DNA of 64,000 nt from Streptomyces coffeae. GTDB lineage: Bacteria; Actinomycetota; Actinomycetes; Streptomycetales; Streptomycetaceae. Position numbers and translations under genes: made by a program. Each line of letters starts with the position of its first letter. The first letter of the stretch is position 1. Positions 51,726-60,188 of the stretch are shown here, in pieces. The stretch lies in the NCBI RefSeq assembly GCF_016741875.1, contig NZ_JAERRF010000001.1, positions 310,001 through 374,000 of the forward strand, given 5' to 3'. The notes under the pieces are model-generated. The model did not search any database. It saw only the letters and a program-made list of their open reading frames with translations, and was not told the origin of the DNA.

Positions 51726-52534
51726 CGGGCACCGCCGCCGAGCCAGTCGAGGTCATGGCCCGCGCCGTGCCGCTGGGCGCCGACCAGCTCCAGGAAGGCG
51801 TTCTGGAGGGAGGGGGCGTCGCCGCGCACCTCGGCCAGCGGTCCGTGCGCCCGGATCCGTCCGGTCGCCATCACCGCGACCCAGTCGCACAGCGACTCCA
51901 CCAGTTCCATCACATGGCTGGAGAAGACAACGGTGGCACCGGAGTGGGTGTAGCGCTCCAGCACGCCGCGAATGGTCTGCGCGGAGACCGGGTCGACGCC
52001 TTCGAAGGGCTCGTCGAGGAAGAGGACTTCAGGATTGTGGAGGAGTGCGGCGGCCAGGCCGATCTTCTTCCGCATACCGGTCGAGTAGTCGATCACCAGC
52101 TTGTTCTGGGCGCCCGCCAGGTCCAGGACGTCCAGCAGCTGGGCGGCGCGCTTGTCGACCTCGGCCCCGGGCAGACCGCGCAGCCGCCCGGTGTAGGCCA
52201 GCAGTTCGCGGCCGGACAGCCGCTCGAAGAGCCGCAGCCCCTCGGGCAGTACCCCGATCCGCGCCTTGACTTCGGCCGGGTCGCGCCAGACGTCATGTCC
52301 GGCGACCTCGACGGTGCCGGAGTCGGGCCGCAGCAGCCCGGTGATCATCGAGAGGGTGGTGGTCTTGCCCGCCCCGTTGGGGCCGACGAGGCCGATGAAC
52401 TGGCCCGCGGGCAGCTCCAGATCGATGCCGTGGACCGCGATCTGCTCGCCGTAGCGCTTCCACAGCCCGCTCACCCGTACCGCGGCGACGCCCTCCTGGC
52501 GCGGCCGAGTTGTGTCCTCCGGCACCGGATCCAC
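51722..52534 (-). CDS. ABC transporter ATP-binding protein
   Basis: A 270-aa nucleotide-binding subunit with Walker A GPNGAGKTTTLSM, Q-loop, signature YSTGMRKKIGLAAAL, Walker B VLFLDEPFEGVDP and H-loop VVFSSHVMELVE. The order is normal for ABC-2 exporters. It is translated first of the pair, and the permease start overlaps its end. It may begin at GTG 52534; an upstream frame to 52553 is a shadow. Confidence 0.92.
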   Translation of the reverse strand: MDPVPEDTTRPRQEGVAAVRVSGLWKRYGEQIAVHGIDLELPAGQFIGLVGPNGAGKTTTLSMITGLLRPDSGTVEVAGHDVWRDPAEVKARIGVLPEGLRLFERLSGRELLAYTGRLRGLPGAEVDKRAAQLLDVLDLAGAQNKLVIDYSTGMRKKIGLAAALLHNPEVLFLDEPFEGVDPVSAQTIRGVLERYTHSGATVVFSSHVMELVESLCDWVAVMATGRIRAHGPLAEVRGDAPSLQNAFLELVGAQRHGAGHDLDWLGGGAR

Positions 52535-52625
52535 CCCGTTCTTCCCACGTCATGTGTTGTGCGGGGCCGGTCGTGCCCCGTGGGCGAACACCCTACGCGG
52601 GGGAGGTCCGGAGGGATCCGGTCCG

Positions 52626-53282
52626 TCAGCCGCTCTCCCGCCGGCCGTCCCGTCCGCAGGCGTAGGCGAGCGCGCTGACCAGCTCCTCGGCGTCGGGGAG
52701 CCAGCGGTTGGCGGCGGTGGGGCGGCGGGCCCACTGGACCGGTCCGTGGCGGCCGACCCGGGTCGGGGGCGCGACCACGTAGTCACCCTCGCCGCGGGCC
52801 ACCAGATCGATGGCGTCCGGCGGCCAGCCCAGATTGCGCACCAGTTCGGGGGACTTGGCGGCGCCGCCGGGGAGGACGAAGAAGAGCATCCGGCGGGTGG
52901 CGGTGGAGGTGACCGGTCCCAGCTCGACGTTCCGCCGCTCCATCCGCGCCAGCGCCAGACAGCCCGCCGACTCGGGGACGTCGAGGGCGTCGAAGGTGCG
53001 GCCGGTGGGCAGCAGGATCGACGCGTGCGGGTTCGTGGCCCACATCCGGCGGACCACGACCGGGCTGCCGGTCGCCTGGTTCACCCAGTCCCGGCCGAGC
53101 GGATGGGCCCCGGGGGACGGGCAGTCGGCGGCCGCGCAGGAACAGCGCTCCACCCCGGCCACCGGCTCCAGCCAGGCGCCGGCGAGCACGTCCCAGTGCC
53201 GCTCCTCGGCATAGCGCACCGCGGTGTCGACCAGCCGCTCGCCGCGCTGCCGGGGGATCTGTGATGTTCCTGTCACGTCCAT
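52626..53282 (-). CDS. Bifunctional primase/polymerase N-terminal domain protein
   Basis: A 218-aa protein resembling the archaeo-eukaryotic primase/polymerase N-terminal domain (PF09250 type): ERHWDVLAGAWLEP, CSCAAADCPSPGAHPLGRDWVNQATG with a Cys cluster and GAHP motif, NPHASILLPTGRTFDALDVPE with the acidic catalytic D-x-D-like pair, and APPTRVGRHGPVQWA. Stand-alone copies are common in Streptomyces and their role is unknown. ATG 53282 is preceded by ggaagag; longer frames to 53321 lack this. Confidence 0.78.
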   Translation of the reverse strand: MDVTGTSQIPRQRGERLVDTAVRYAEERHWDVLAGAWLEPVAGVERCSCAAADCPSPGAHPLGRDWVNQATGSPVVVRRMWATNPHASILLPTGRTFDALDVPESAGCLALARMERRNVELGPVTSTATRRMLFFVLPGGAAKSPELVRNLGWPPDAIDLVARGEGDYVVAPPTRVGRHGPVQWARRPTAANRWLPDAEELVSALAYACGRDGRRESG

Positions 53283-53672
53283 GGTCTCTTCCACGCACAG
53301 GACAACTTCCGCCGTCAACAAGGGTTACGGCCGGGCACCCGACCGGGCGGGGGCGGCCGGGGGCCGGGGGTGCGCGCCGACGTCATGCGGGGCGCATGGG
53401 TGCACGACCGGGGGCGCGTATGAGGTGGCGGCTCTGTGAGCGGGTAGCCACCATGCGTGACGGGCGTACGAGTTTCCGGCCGCCGTGCCGCGTCGTCCGG
53501 GGGGCTGCCCCGGTCTCGTGTCGGTGCCGTACGCGAACGATGCGGTCGATGGGGTCAATGCGGGCAAGGTTCGTATTCACCGGCATTCGCCGTATATCCG
53601 CGATATCCGCGGGGCATTGATCAAAAGGGACGGCAAGAGCCGAGAACGCACAGCAGTCACAGGGGGTAAGCC
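53283..53672. promoter_or_regulatory. 390-bp divergent promoter region
   Basis: Between the primase-like gene and the TPR regulator. Near 53590-53610 atatccgcgatatccgcgg contains a short direct repeat next to AT-rich cattgatcaaaagg, a likely promoter of the regulator. Its ribosome site cagggggtaagcc precedes ATG 53673. Open frames are shadows. Confidence 0.5.
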
Positions 53673-55064
53673 ATGGCCGCTAGGCCGCTTGTGGCGCGAC
53701 AGCCGAACGAACGGCTGCAAGCGCTCATCCAGGAAGCCGCGTGCTCCAACGCCGGCTTGGCGCGCAGGGTCAATATGTGCGGCGCCGAGCACGGTCTCGA
53801 TCTGCGCTACGACAAGACCTCGGTCGCCCGCTGGCTGCGCGGCCAGCAGCCCCGGGGGCGCGCCCCGGGGATCATCGCCGAGGCGCTCGGCCGCAAACTG
53901 GGCCGTACGGTCACGATCGACGAGATCGGGATGGCCAACGGCAAGAACCTGGCGTCGGGGGTCGGGCTCCAGTTCTCGCCCACCGTCGTCGGCGCCATAG
54001 AGCAGGTCTGTGAGCTGTGGCGGAGCGATGTCGGTCGCCGCGACTTCCTGAGCGGGTCCACGGTCGCCGCCTCCGCGCTGGTCGAGCCCAGCCGCGACTG
54101 GCTGATCACCGGTGCCGATGTCCAGGTGGCGCGCACGGCCGGGGCCCGGGTGGGCCGTTCCGACGTGGCGGCGGTGCGCGCCACGACCGACGCGCTCGTG
54201 GAACTGGACCACCGCTACGGCAGCGGACATGTCCGCCCCGTTGTTGTCCACTATCTGAACAGTGTGGTCTCCGGGCTGCTCGCCGGTTCCTATCGGGAGA
54301 CGGTCGGCCGGGAACTCTTCGGAGCGGTCTCCCGGTTGACGGAGCTGGCCGGATACATGGCGGTGGACACCGGCCAGTCCGGACTCGCCCAGCGCTACTA
54401 CATCCAGGCGCTGCGGCTGGCCCAGGCCGCCGGGGACCGTGGCTACGGCGGCTATGTGCTCGCCGCCAGCATGAGCCATCTCGCCGCCCAGCTGGGAAAT
54501 CCGCGGGAGATCGCCCAGTTGGCGAAGGCCGCGCAGGAAGGTTCGCGCGGCCAGGTGCCGCCGCGCGCCGAGGCGATGTTCCTGGCCGCCGAGGCCCGTG
54601 GCCATGCCCTGCTGGGCGACGCCCGTTCCAGCCAGGCTGCGGGCGGGCGGGCGCTGGACGCCATGGAGCGGGCCGACGGCAGCGGTGGCGCGTCCGGTGA
54701 CGACCCGGTGTGGATCCAGCACTTCGACCGCGCCTATCTGTCCGATGAGCTGGCCCACTGCCATCGCGACCTCGGCCAGGCCGAGTCGGCCCGGCGGCGT
54801 GCCGAAGAGGCCCTGGAGGGCCATCCGGAGGGGCGGGTGCGGCGGCGGGCGATCGGGCTGCTGCTGCTGGCCACGGCGCACGTACAGGAGCGCGAGGTGG
54901 AGCAGGCGTGCCAGATCGGCACCCAGGCGGTGGATCTGCTGGGGGCGCTGCGGTCCAGCCGCGGCAGCGAGTATCTGGACGACTTCCAGCAGCGATTGGA
55001 GCCGTACCGGGACGAACCGGTGGTGCGCGAGTTCGGGGCGCGGCTGGAGGTGCAGGCCGCCTGA
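53673..55064 (+). CDS. HTH/TPR regulatory protein (NsdA-like in architecture)
   Basis: A 463-aa soluble protein. The N-terminal about 90 residues read NERLQALIQEAACSNAGLARRVN and YDKTSVARWLRGQQPRGRAP, an HTH-like DNA-binding start. From about residue 170 it is a string of TPR-like helix pairs (LAQRYYIQALRLAQAAGDRG, AEARGHALLGDARSSQ, ELAHCHRDLGQAESARRRAEEAL). Architecture resembles the Streptomyces NsdA regulators of sporulation and antibiotics, but I cannot claim orthology. ATG 53673 has agggggt seven bases upstream. Confidence 0.78.
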   Translation: MAARPLVARQPNERLQALIQEAACSNAGLARRVNMCGAEHGLDLRYDKTSVARWLRGQQPRGRAPGIIAEALGRKLGRTVTIDEIGMANGKNLASGVGLQFSPTVVGAIEQVCELWRSDVGRRDFLSGSTVAASALVEPSRDWLITGADVQVARTAGARVGRSDVAAVRATTDALVELDHRYGSGHVRPVVVHYLNSVVSGLLAGSYRETVGRELFGAVSRLTELAGYMAVDTGQSGLAQRYYIQALRLAQAAGDRGYGGYVLAASMSHLAAQLGNPREIAQLAKAAQEGSRGQVPPRAEAMFLAAEARGHALLGDARSSQAAGGRALDAMERADGSGGASGDDPVWIQHFDRAYLSDELAHCHRDLGQAESARRRAEEALEGHPEGRVRRRAIGLLLLATAHVQEREVEQACQIGTQAVDLLGALRSSRGSEYLDDFQQRLEPYRDEPVVREFGARLEVQAA

Positions 55065-55356
55065 CCCCCGCGGCGGTGGCCGCGCGGCATGCATGAGCCC
55101 TGCACAGGTCGGCGTTAATTGGTGGTTTGTGACATTCGCCGCCGTGCCGCGGGGCGCATCCCGCCCGGCGCCCGGCGGTGGCCGTTGGTTGCCACCGCGC
55201 CAAGGCGCCGGGCATCGTCCCTGGTCACAGCGGTGTGACCGGATTCGCGGTGACCAGTCTCTCCCTCTCCGCGCGCTCCGGCGGGCTCCGGACGCATCGG
55301 CGAACCGGTAGCGTGACCCGACGATTGCGTAAGTTCCGCACAGCCAAGGAGTCCCG

Positions 55357-57084
55357 GTGACGCAGAGCGGACAGGGGAACGAGCCGCACGTGCCTGCGGC
55401 CCCGCCCGCCCAGCCCACGCAACCCGTGCGCGAGGGCGTCGTGCTGCCTGCCCAGGGCGACCAGCGGCCCTCGGATCAGCAGCACCAGGCGGCCCCGGCG
55501 GGCGGCCAGGCATGGGGTCAGCCCTGGGGGCCGCAGAGCGCGCAGAGTGGGCAGAGCGCGTCGCCCGGCGAGCCGTGGGCGGCGGACCCGCTGCCGCCGG
55601 GGGGCGGTTCCCACGGTCAGTCGCCGGAGGGCGGCTCCTATGGCCAGCCCGCGCCGCTGCCGCCGCAGGGGCAGCCGTACGGACAGCAGCAGGGCTGGGC
55701 CGCGCCGCCCTCCCCGGCACAGCTGCCCTCCCAGGGGCAGCCCCCGTCCCAGGGACAGCTGCCGCCGGAGAGACCCGCGCAGCCGTTCCCGGACGCCGCC
55801 GACGAGACGCAGCTGCTGCCGCCCCAGCCCGCAGCAGCCGACGCCGAGGCGACCCAGTATCTGCCGCCCGTTCCCGGTTCCGGCCAGGCGCCCGGCGCCC
55901 CGGGCCCGATACCCGGCGGGCTCGGCCCGATACCCGGCGGGCTCGGCCCGATACCCGGCGGTCCCGGTCAGGGACCCGGTGGTCCGGGGCAGGTACAGCC
56001 GCCCCAGGACACCCCGACGACCATGCTTCCCAAGGCGGCCGCCAGCGCACCGCTGCCGCCCGAGACGCCCAAGGCCGAATCACCCGCCGAGTCCACCACC
56101 CAGCTTCGCGCGGTACGCCCCGGCCGGGGCGCGCACCGCGGCGGGCGGGCGGCGCAGCCGATGCCCCCGCAGGCGCCGGTGAACGCCGCCGAGGAGACCC
56201 AGGTGCTCCCGGGGCCCGTTCCGGCGGGCGAGCCGCCGCGCCCCGGTGCCCCCTTCGCCATCCGGCCGGGCCGCCCGGGGGACCGGCCGCCGCCCGCCGA
56301 GTTCGACGGTCTGTTCCGCTCCGACGGCGGTGCCGGTCTGGACGCGCCCGATGAGACCCAGCAACTCCCGCAGTTCGACGCCCACGGCCCGGTTGTCCCG
56401 CCCTCCGGCGGGGAGCCGGGCGGTGGCCGCCGCCGCGGCGGCGGCGGTCGTCGCCGTCTGTCGCCCGCGGTGCTCATCGGCATCGTCGTGGCGGGCTGCG
56501 GTATCGCCGGGCTCGCCGCCGGGGCCGCGCTCAGCGCGGGCGGTGACGACGAGGAGAAGGACAAGAACTCCACCCTCAACAGCGCCGGACCGGGCACCGG
56601 GGACGACGGGCCGAGCAAGGCCGCCGACCCCGCGCAGCCGCAGGCGAAGGCGCTGGATCTGCTGCTCGCCGACAGCAACAACAGCCGGGCGTCGGTGATC
56701 GCGGCCGTCGGCAACATCAGGTCCTGCAAGAACCTGTCCACGGCTGCCTCGGATCTGCGCACGGCGGCGGGGCAGCGCAACAACCTGGTGACCCGGCTGG
56801 GCAAGCTCTCGGTGGACAAGCTGCCGAACCATGAGCAGCTGACCGCGTCCCTCACCAAGGCGTGGAAGTCCTCGGCCGCGGCCGACAACCAGTACGCGGC
56901 CTGGGCCGATCAGGTCGCGGGCAAGAAGGGCTGCCACAAGGGCAGGGCCCGTAACTCCCCGCATGTGGGGGCGGCCGAGAGGGCCAGCGGCCAGGCGACC
57001 GCGGCCAAGAAGAAGGCGGCCGGGCTGTGGAACCCGATCGCCTCGAAGTACGGGCTCACCAAGCACGACGCCACCCAGCTGTGA
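55357..57084 (+). CDS. Pro-rich membrane protein with repeated TQ-LP motifs
   Basis: A 575-aa protein. Residues 1-360 are disordered, Pro/Gln/Gly/Ala-rich, with six short motifs of the type E/D-T-Q-x-L-P (for example DETQLLP near 149, EATQYLP near 164, EETQVLP near 278, DETQQLP near 332). One TM helix follows (VLIGIVVAGCGIAGLAAGAAL), then an exported domain of about 180 residues with two Cys (IRSCKN, KKGCHK). GTG 55357 follows aaggag. No family name; the disordered cytoplasmic part with Thr-Gln motifs could be a Ser/Thr-kinase/FHA target. Confidence 0.72.
   Translation: MTQSGQGNEPHVPAAPPAQPTQPVREGVVLPAQGDQRPSDQQHQAAPAGGQAWGQPWGPQSAQSGQSASPGEPWAADPLPPGGGSHGQSPEGGSYGQPAPLPPQGQPYGQQQGWAAPPSPAQLPSQGQPPSQGQLPPERPAQPFPDAADETQLLPPQPAAADAEATQYLPPVPGSGQAPGAPGPIPGGLGPIPGGLGPIPGGPGQGPGGPGQVQPPQDTPTTMLPKAAASAPLPPETPKAESPAESTTQLRAVRPGRGAHRGGRAAQPMPPQAPVNAAEETQVLPGPVPAGEPPRPGAPFAIRPGRPGDRPPPAEFDGLFRSDGGAGLDAPDETQQLPQFDAHGPVVPPSGGEPGGGRRRGGGGRRRLSPAVLIGIVVAGCGIAGLAAGAALSAGGDDEEKDKNSTLNSAGPGTGDDGPSKAADPAQPQAKALDLLLADSNNSRASVIAAVGNIRSCKNLSTAASDLRTAAGQRNNLVTRLGKLSVDKLPNHEQLTASLTKAWKSSAAADNQYAAWADQVAGKKGCHKGRARNSPHVGAAERASGQATAAKKKAAGLWNPIASKYGLTKHDATQL
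55903..55965 (+). repeat. Three exact-frame 21-bp tandem repeats
   Basis: The unit ggcccgatacccggcgggctc lies at 55903-55923 and 55924-55944, with a nearly identical third copy at 55945-55965. It encodes GPIPGGL repeats in the disordered part of the Pro-rich membrane protein. Confidence 0.92.
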
Positions 57085-57090
57085 GACGGG

Positions 57091-57120
57091 CGGGGGCGGG
57101 GCCGACCGGCCCCGCCCCCG
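57091..57120. terminator. Bidirectional terminator, 14-bp GC stem
   Basis: The arms cgggggcggggccg (57091-57104) and cggccccgcccccg (57107-57120) are perfect complements with a two-base loop, between the convergent stops at 57084 and 57145. Confidence 0.9.
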
Positions 57121-57144
57121 TGCGCTGTGTGTGCGTGCGGCGTT

Positions 57145-58449
57145 TCAGCCCGCGGGGTGGTAACGCTCCATCGTCCTGCCCACGTTGACGAAGCCCTTGC
57201 GCACGGCGACCAGCCGTCCGTCGCGCACCACCTGGTAGGTGACGTCCGGGTTCACGATCCGCGGGTAGTTGGGCACGTTCAGCATGTCGGCGTAGCCCCA
57301 GCGCAGCGTCGGCGTCAGCCCGCCGGTGTCGACCGCGTGGCCGTGGTCCAGGGCCTTGCGCACCGTACTGGCGGTGATCTTGTGGTTGTCCAGCGACTCC
57401 AGCGCCGAGCGCAGCACCGTGTAGGCGATCCAGGTGGTCTGGGTGCCGGGGTCGGCGGGGTCGATGCGGTTGTCGTCGAAGGCGTACTTGCTGATCACCT
57501 TGTTCATCGTGGCCCAGCGCCGGTCGTCCGCGGCCGGGTACCAGCCGGTGGCGTAGGTGCCCTCCAGGGCGCTGCTGCTGCCGCCGGTGCTGTCGACGAG
57601 GGACTGCCGCACACTGCCCAGGACGGAGGCGATACGGACCTTCGCATGGTCCTCCTGCACCCGGCGGAAGGAGTCGAAGAAGGTGCCGGTGCGGTTGCCC
57701 AGCGCCGCGGTGACACAGGCGTCGTCCAGCTCGCCCTGGGCGAGGGCGCCCGGCGAACTCGTGGCGCCCGCGCCCTCCAGGGCGCTTCGGGCCTGCCGGG
57801 TGTAGTCGCCCGCGTCCTCGGGGGCTCGGACGTCGTGCGCGGGCCGGCGCTTTCCGGCCCGGAGACCGGTGTCGAGCAGCTCGGGCAGTTCATCGCCCGC
57901 GATGGTGTCCGGGCGGACGAGGGAGACCCGCTTGCAGACGGAGGCGAGCTGGCGTCCGTTGCCCACCAGCAGCGCCGCCTGGCCGCCGTTGACGGGATAG
58001 GAGTACGGGCTCTCGAACTCCTCCTGGGTGAGCCCGTAGCCGCCTATGTACGGGATGCCCGCGACCTCCAGCGGGGAGATGAACGAGCGGCCGTGCTGGC
58101 TGTACGAGCCGACGACCGCGACCGCGTCCTCCTCCTTGGCCCGCTGGGCGCAGCGGGCGGCCTGGATCGCGTCATTGCGCTCATTGCAGGTGACGACCTT
58201 CAGCTTGCGGCCGTTGATCCCGCCGGAGTCGTTGACCCAGCGGGCGAATGCCTGCGCCATGGCGGGCATACCCGGCATATTGGTCGCTTTGGTGTCTTCC
58301 GGCGCCCAGGTCATCACGGTGATGGGATCGCCCTCAGCCCCCTCCGCCAGGGTGCCGCACCCGGCGAGCAGCGGTGCGCCGACCGCCATACACAGTGCCG
58401 CGACCGCGGCTTTGAAGGGTCGGGAGGACAGGCGTCGCCGAACGGTCAT
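57145..58449 (-). CDS. Branched-chain-amino-acid-type ABC substrate-binding lipoprotein
   Basis: A 434-aa exported protein with signal peptide MTVRRRLSSRPFKAAVAAL and lipobox LLAGC. The periplasmic-binding type I fold is indicated by WVNDSGGINGRKLKVVTCNE, AVAVVGSYSQHGRSFISPLE, GGYGLTQEEFESPYSYPVN and a C-terminal NVPNYPRIVNPDVTYQVV. It resembles LivK/urea-type binding proteins, but no permease or ATPase gene adjoins, so it is an orphan or partner of transporters elsewhere. ATG 58449 begins the signal peptide; the longer frame to 58758 is a shadow. Confidence 0.83.
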   Translation of the reverse strand: MTVRRRLSSRPFKAAVAALCMAVGAPLLAGCGTLAEGAEGDPITVMTWAPEDTKATNMPGMPAMAQAFARWVNDSGGINGRKLKVVTCNERNDAIQAARCAQRAKEEDAVAVVGSYSQHGRSFISPLEVAGIPYIGGYGLTQEEFESPYSYPVNGGQAALLVGNGRQLASVCKRVSLVRPDTIAGDELPELLDTGLRAGKRRPAHDVRAPEDAGDYTRQARSALEGAGATSSPGALAQGELDDACVTAALGNRTGTFFDSFRRVQEDHAKVRIASVLGSVRQSLVDSTGGSSSALEGTYATGWYPAADDRRWATMNKVISKYAFDDNRIDPADPGTQTTWIAYTVLRSALESLDNHKITASTVRKALDHGHAVDTGGLTPTLRWGYADMLNVPNYPRIVNPDVTYQVVRDGRLVAVRKGFVNVGRTMERYHPAG

Positions 58450-58567
58450 ACCGACCGAGAATGTCCTTGCGCGCGGAACTTCACCGCTATGGCGACCCAA
58501 TGCGGGGTGGCCGGAGGATGAACAGCCGGGGGGCGGCTCGACCGTGGTTGTGAAGAACGTACGATCG

Positions 58568-59068
58568 ATGGCTGTGCAAGGTTCGGAGAAGTCTTCCCGT
58601 CGAGGCCGTCGCTCGAGCACCATGGGCGGCATGCCTGTCAACGACATGCCGTGGTGGCGCTGGCGCAGCAATGTGCGCTCGGCGCTGCACATGCTCGCCG
58701 ATCCGGTCTTCCAGCGGGAGTGCTGGCTGGCCGGCCAGGATGGATATGGGGATGTCACCGACGCCGTCTACCGGCTGGTCGAGGACACCTGGCTGGACAA
58801 CTGGTCCGCCGAGAAGTACGTCGGGACGATCTTCCGTGACTCGCAGGAGGCGGCGCTCGTCGATGTCGCCGTGCTGCGGGTGCTGAGGATCATGCACCAG
58901 GTGGGTGCCGACGCGCCGGTCTCGGCCTATCTCGACCACCACGGGTGGCCGGAGGCGGTCCGGGCGGCCCGGGAGGCCCATGTGCGGCTCGCCACCAACG
59001 ACGGCGAGGATCCGGACCAGCCACCGCGGACGCTCGAAGTGCTGGCGATCATGACGCAAGCGGTCTGA
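58568..59068 (+). CDS. SCO4402-family protein of unknown function
   Basis: A 166-aa cytoplasmic protein. After an Arg/Ser-rich start, VNDMPWWRWRSNVRSALHML, PVFQRECWLAGQDGYGDVTD and YRLVEDTWLDNWSAEKYVG are highly characteristic of a Streptomyces family named after SCO4402, and VSAYLDHHGWPEAVRAAREAH closes it. No function is known. It precedes purU by 32 bp in the same direction, the arrangement also found in S. coelicolor as I recall. The start could be ATG 58568 or ATG 58622/58631; the longest is used. Confidence 0.82.
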   Translation: MAVQGSEKSSRRGRRSSTMGGMPVNDMPWWRWRSNVRSALHMLADPVFQRECWLAGQDGYGDVTDAVYRLVEDTWLDNWSAEKYVGTIFRDSQEAALVDVAVLRVLRIMHQVGADAPVSAYLDHHGWPEAVRAAREAHVRLATNDGEDPDQPPRTLEVLAIMTQAV

Positions 59069-59100
59069 GGATCTTCACAGGTGTGCGACGCTATGGAGTC

Positions 59101-59997
59101 ATGAGCGAGTCGCATTCCGCCACCGACCGGGCCGACCGGTCCGGCAGTCCCGATCAGTACGTCCTGACGCTGTCCTGCCCGGACAAGCGGGGCATCGTGC
59201 ACGCCGTGTCCAGCTACCTCTTCATGACCGGCTGCAACATCGAGGACAGCCAGCAGTTCGGGGACCGCGACACCGGGCTCTTCTTCATGCGGGTGCACTT
59301 CAACGCGGACCCGCCGGTGCGGGTGGAGGATCTGCGCGCCAGCTTCGCGGCGGTCGGCGAGTCGTTCCGGATGGACTGGCAGATCCACCGCGCGGACCAG
59401 AAGATGCGCATCCTGCTCATGGTCAGCAAGTTCGGGCACTGTCTGAACGACCTGCTGTTCCGGTCGCGGATCGGGGCGCTGCCGGTGGAGATCGCCGCGG
59501 TGGTCTCCAACCACACCGACTTCGAGGAGCTGGTGGGCTCCTACGGGGTCCCGTTCCACCACATCCCGGTGACGAAGGACACCAAGGCGCAGGCGGAGGC
59601 CGAGCTGCTGGAGCTGGTGCGCACCGAGCGAGTGGAGCTGGTGGTGCTGGCCCGCTATATGCAGGTGCTCTCGGACGATCTGTGCAAGCAGCTCTCGGGC
59701 CGGATCATCAACATCCACCACTCCTTCCTGCCGAGCTTCAAGGGCGCCAAGCCGTATCACCAGGCGCATGCGCGCGGGGTGAAGCTGATCGGTGCCACCG
59801 CGCACTATGTGACCGCCGATCTGGACGAGGGCCCGATCATCGAGCAGGAGGTCGAGCGGGTGGGCCATGAGCTGACCCCGGACCAGCTGGTGGCGGTCGG
59901 CCGGGACGTGGAGTGCCAGGCGCTGGCGCGTGCCGTGAAGTGGCACAGCGAGCGGCGGGTGCTGCTGAACGGCCACCGTACGGTCGTCTTCGACTGA
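59101..59997 (+). CDS. purU: Formyltetrahydrofolate deformylase
   Basis: A 298-aa enzyme that hydrolyses 10-formyl-THF to THF and formate, balancing one-carbon pools for purine synthesis. The N-terminal ACT domain (YVLTLSCPDKRGIVHAVSSYL, residues about 20-95) is followed by the formyltransferase fold: MRILLMVSKFGHCLNDLLFR, IAAVVSNHTDFEEL, LARYMQVLSDDL, NIHHSFLPSFKGAKPYHQA (catalytic Asn/His) and VTADLDEGPIIEQ (catalytic Asp). ATG 59101 is used. The gene is followed by repeat family 2 copy E, whose terminal hairpin may end the transcript. Confidence 0.93.
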   Translation: MSESHSATDRADRSGSPDQYVLTLSCPDKRGIVHAVSSYLFMTGCNIEDSQQFGDRDTGLFFMRVHFNADPPVRVEDLRASFAAVGESFRMDWQIHRADQKMRILLMVSKFGHCLNDLLFRSRIGALPVEIAAVVSNHTDFEELVGSYGVPFHHIPVTKDTKAQAEAELLELVRTERVELVVLARYMQVLSDDLCKQLSGRIINIHHSFLPSFKGAKPYHQAHARGVKLIGATAHYVTADLDEGPIIEQEVERVGHELTPDQLVAVGRDVECQALARAVKWHSERRVLLNGHRTVVFD

Positions 59998-60002
59998 GCG
60001 CT

Positions 60003-60137
60003 CCGCGGGAAGTGCCACGAGGTGCCGTCCTGTGTCTGCGGCTGCGTCGCGGCTGGTCGCCCACGCGGCGGAGCCGCACATCGACACAGCCGCGGCGGAG
60101 CCGCACATCGACACAGCCCCGCGCCCCTTCGGGGCGC
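60003..60137 (-). repeat. Dispersed repeat family 2, copy E, with internal 27-bp duplication
   Basis: Reverse complement matches the 41.0-kb copies (for example ggggcgcggggctgtgtcg, gtgcggctccgccgcgtggg). Within it a 27-bp unit (gcggcggagccgcacatcg...) is exactly duplicated at 60065-60091 and 60092-60118. The end gcgcccc-ttc-ggggcgc (60121-60137) is a hairpin placed between convergent genes. Confidence 0.8.
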
Positions 60138-60188
60138 ACCCGAACCGCACCGGACTTCAGCCGCTTAGGCCTGCTCGGCGGATCGCGC

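Noticed and set aside
57145..58758. 537-aa version of the binding lipoprotein
   Set aside because: The signal peptide starts at 58449; the upstream 103 residues overlap the divergent SCO4402-family gene and look like a shadow.
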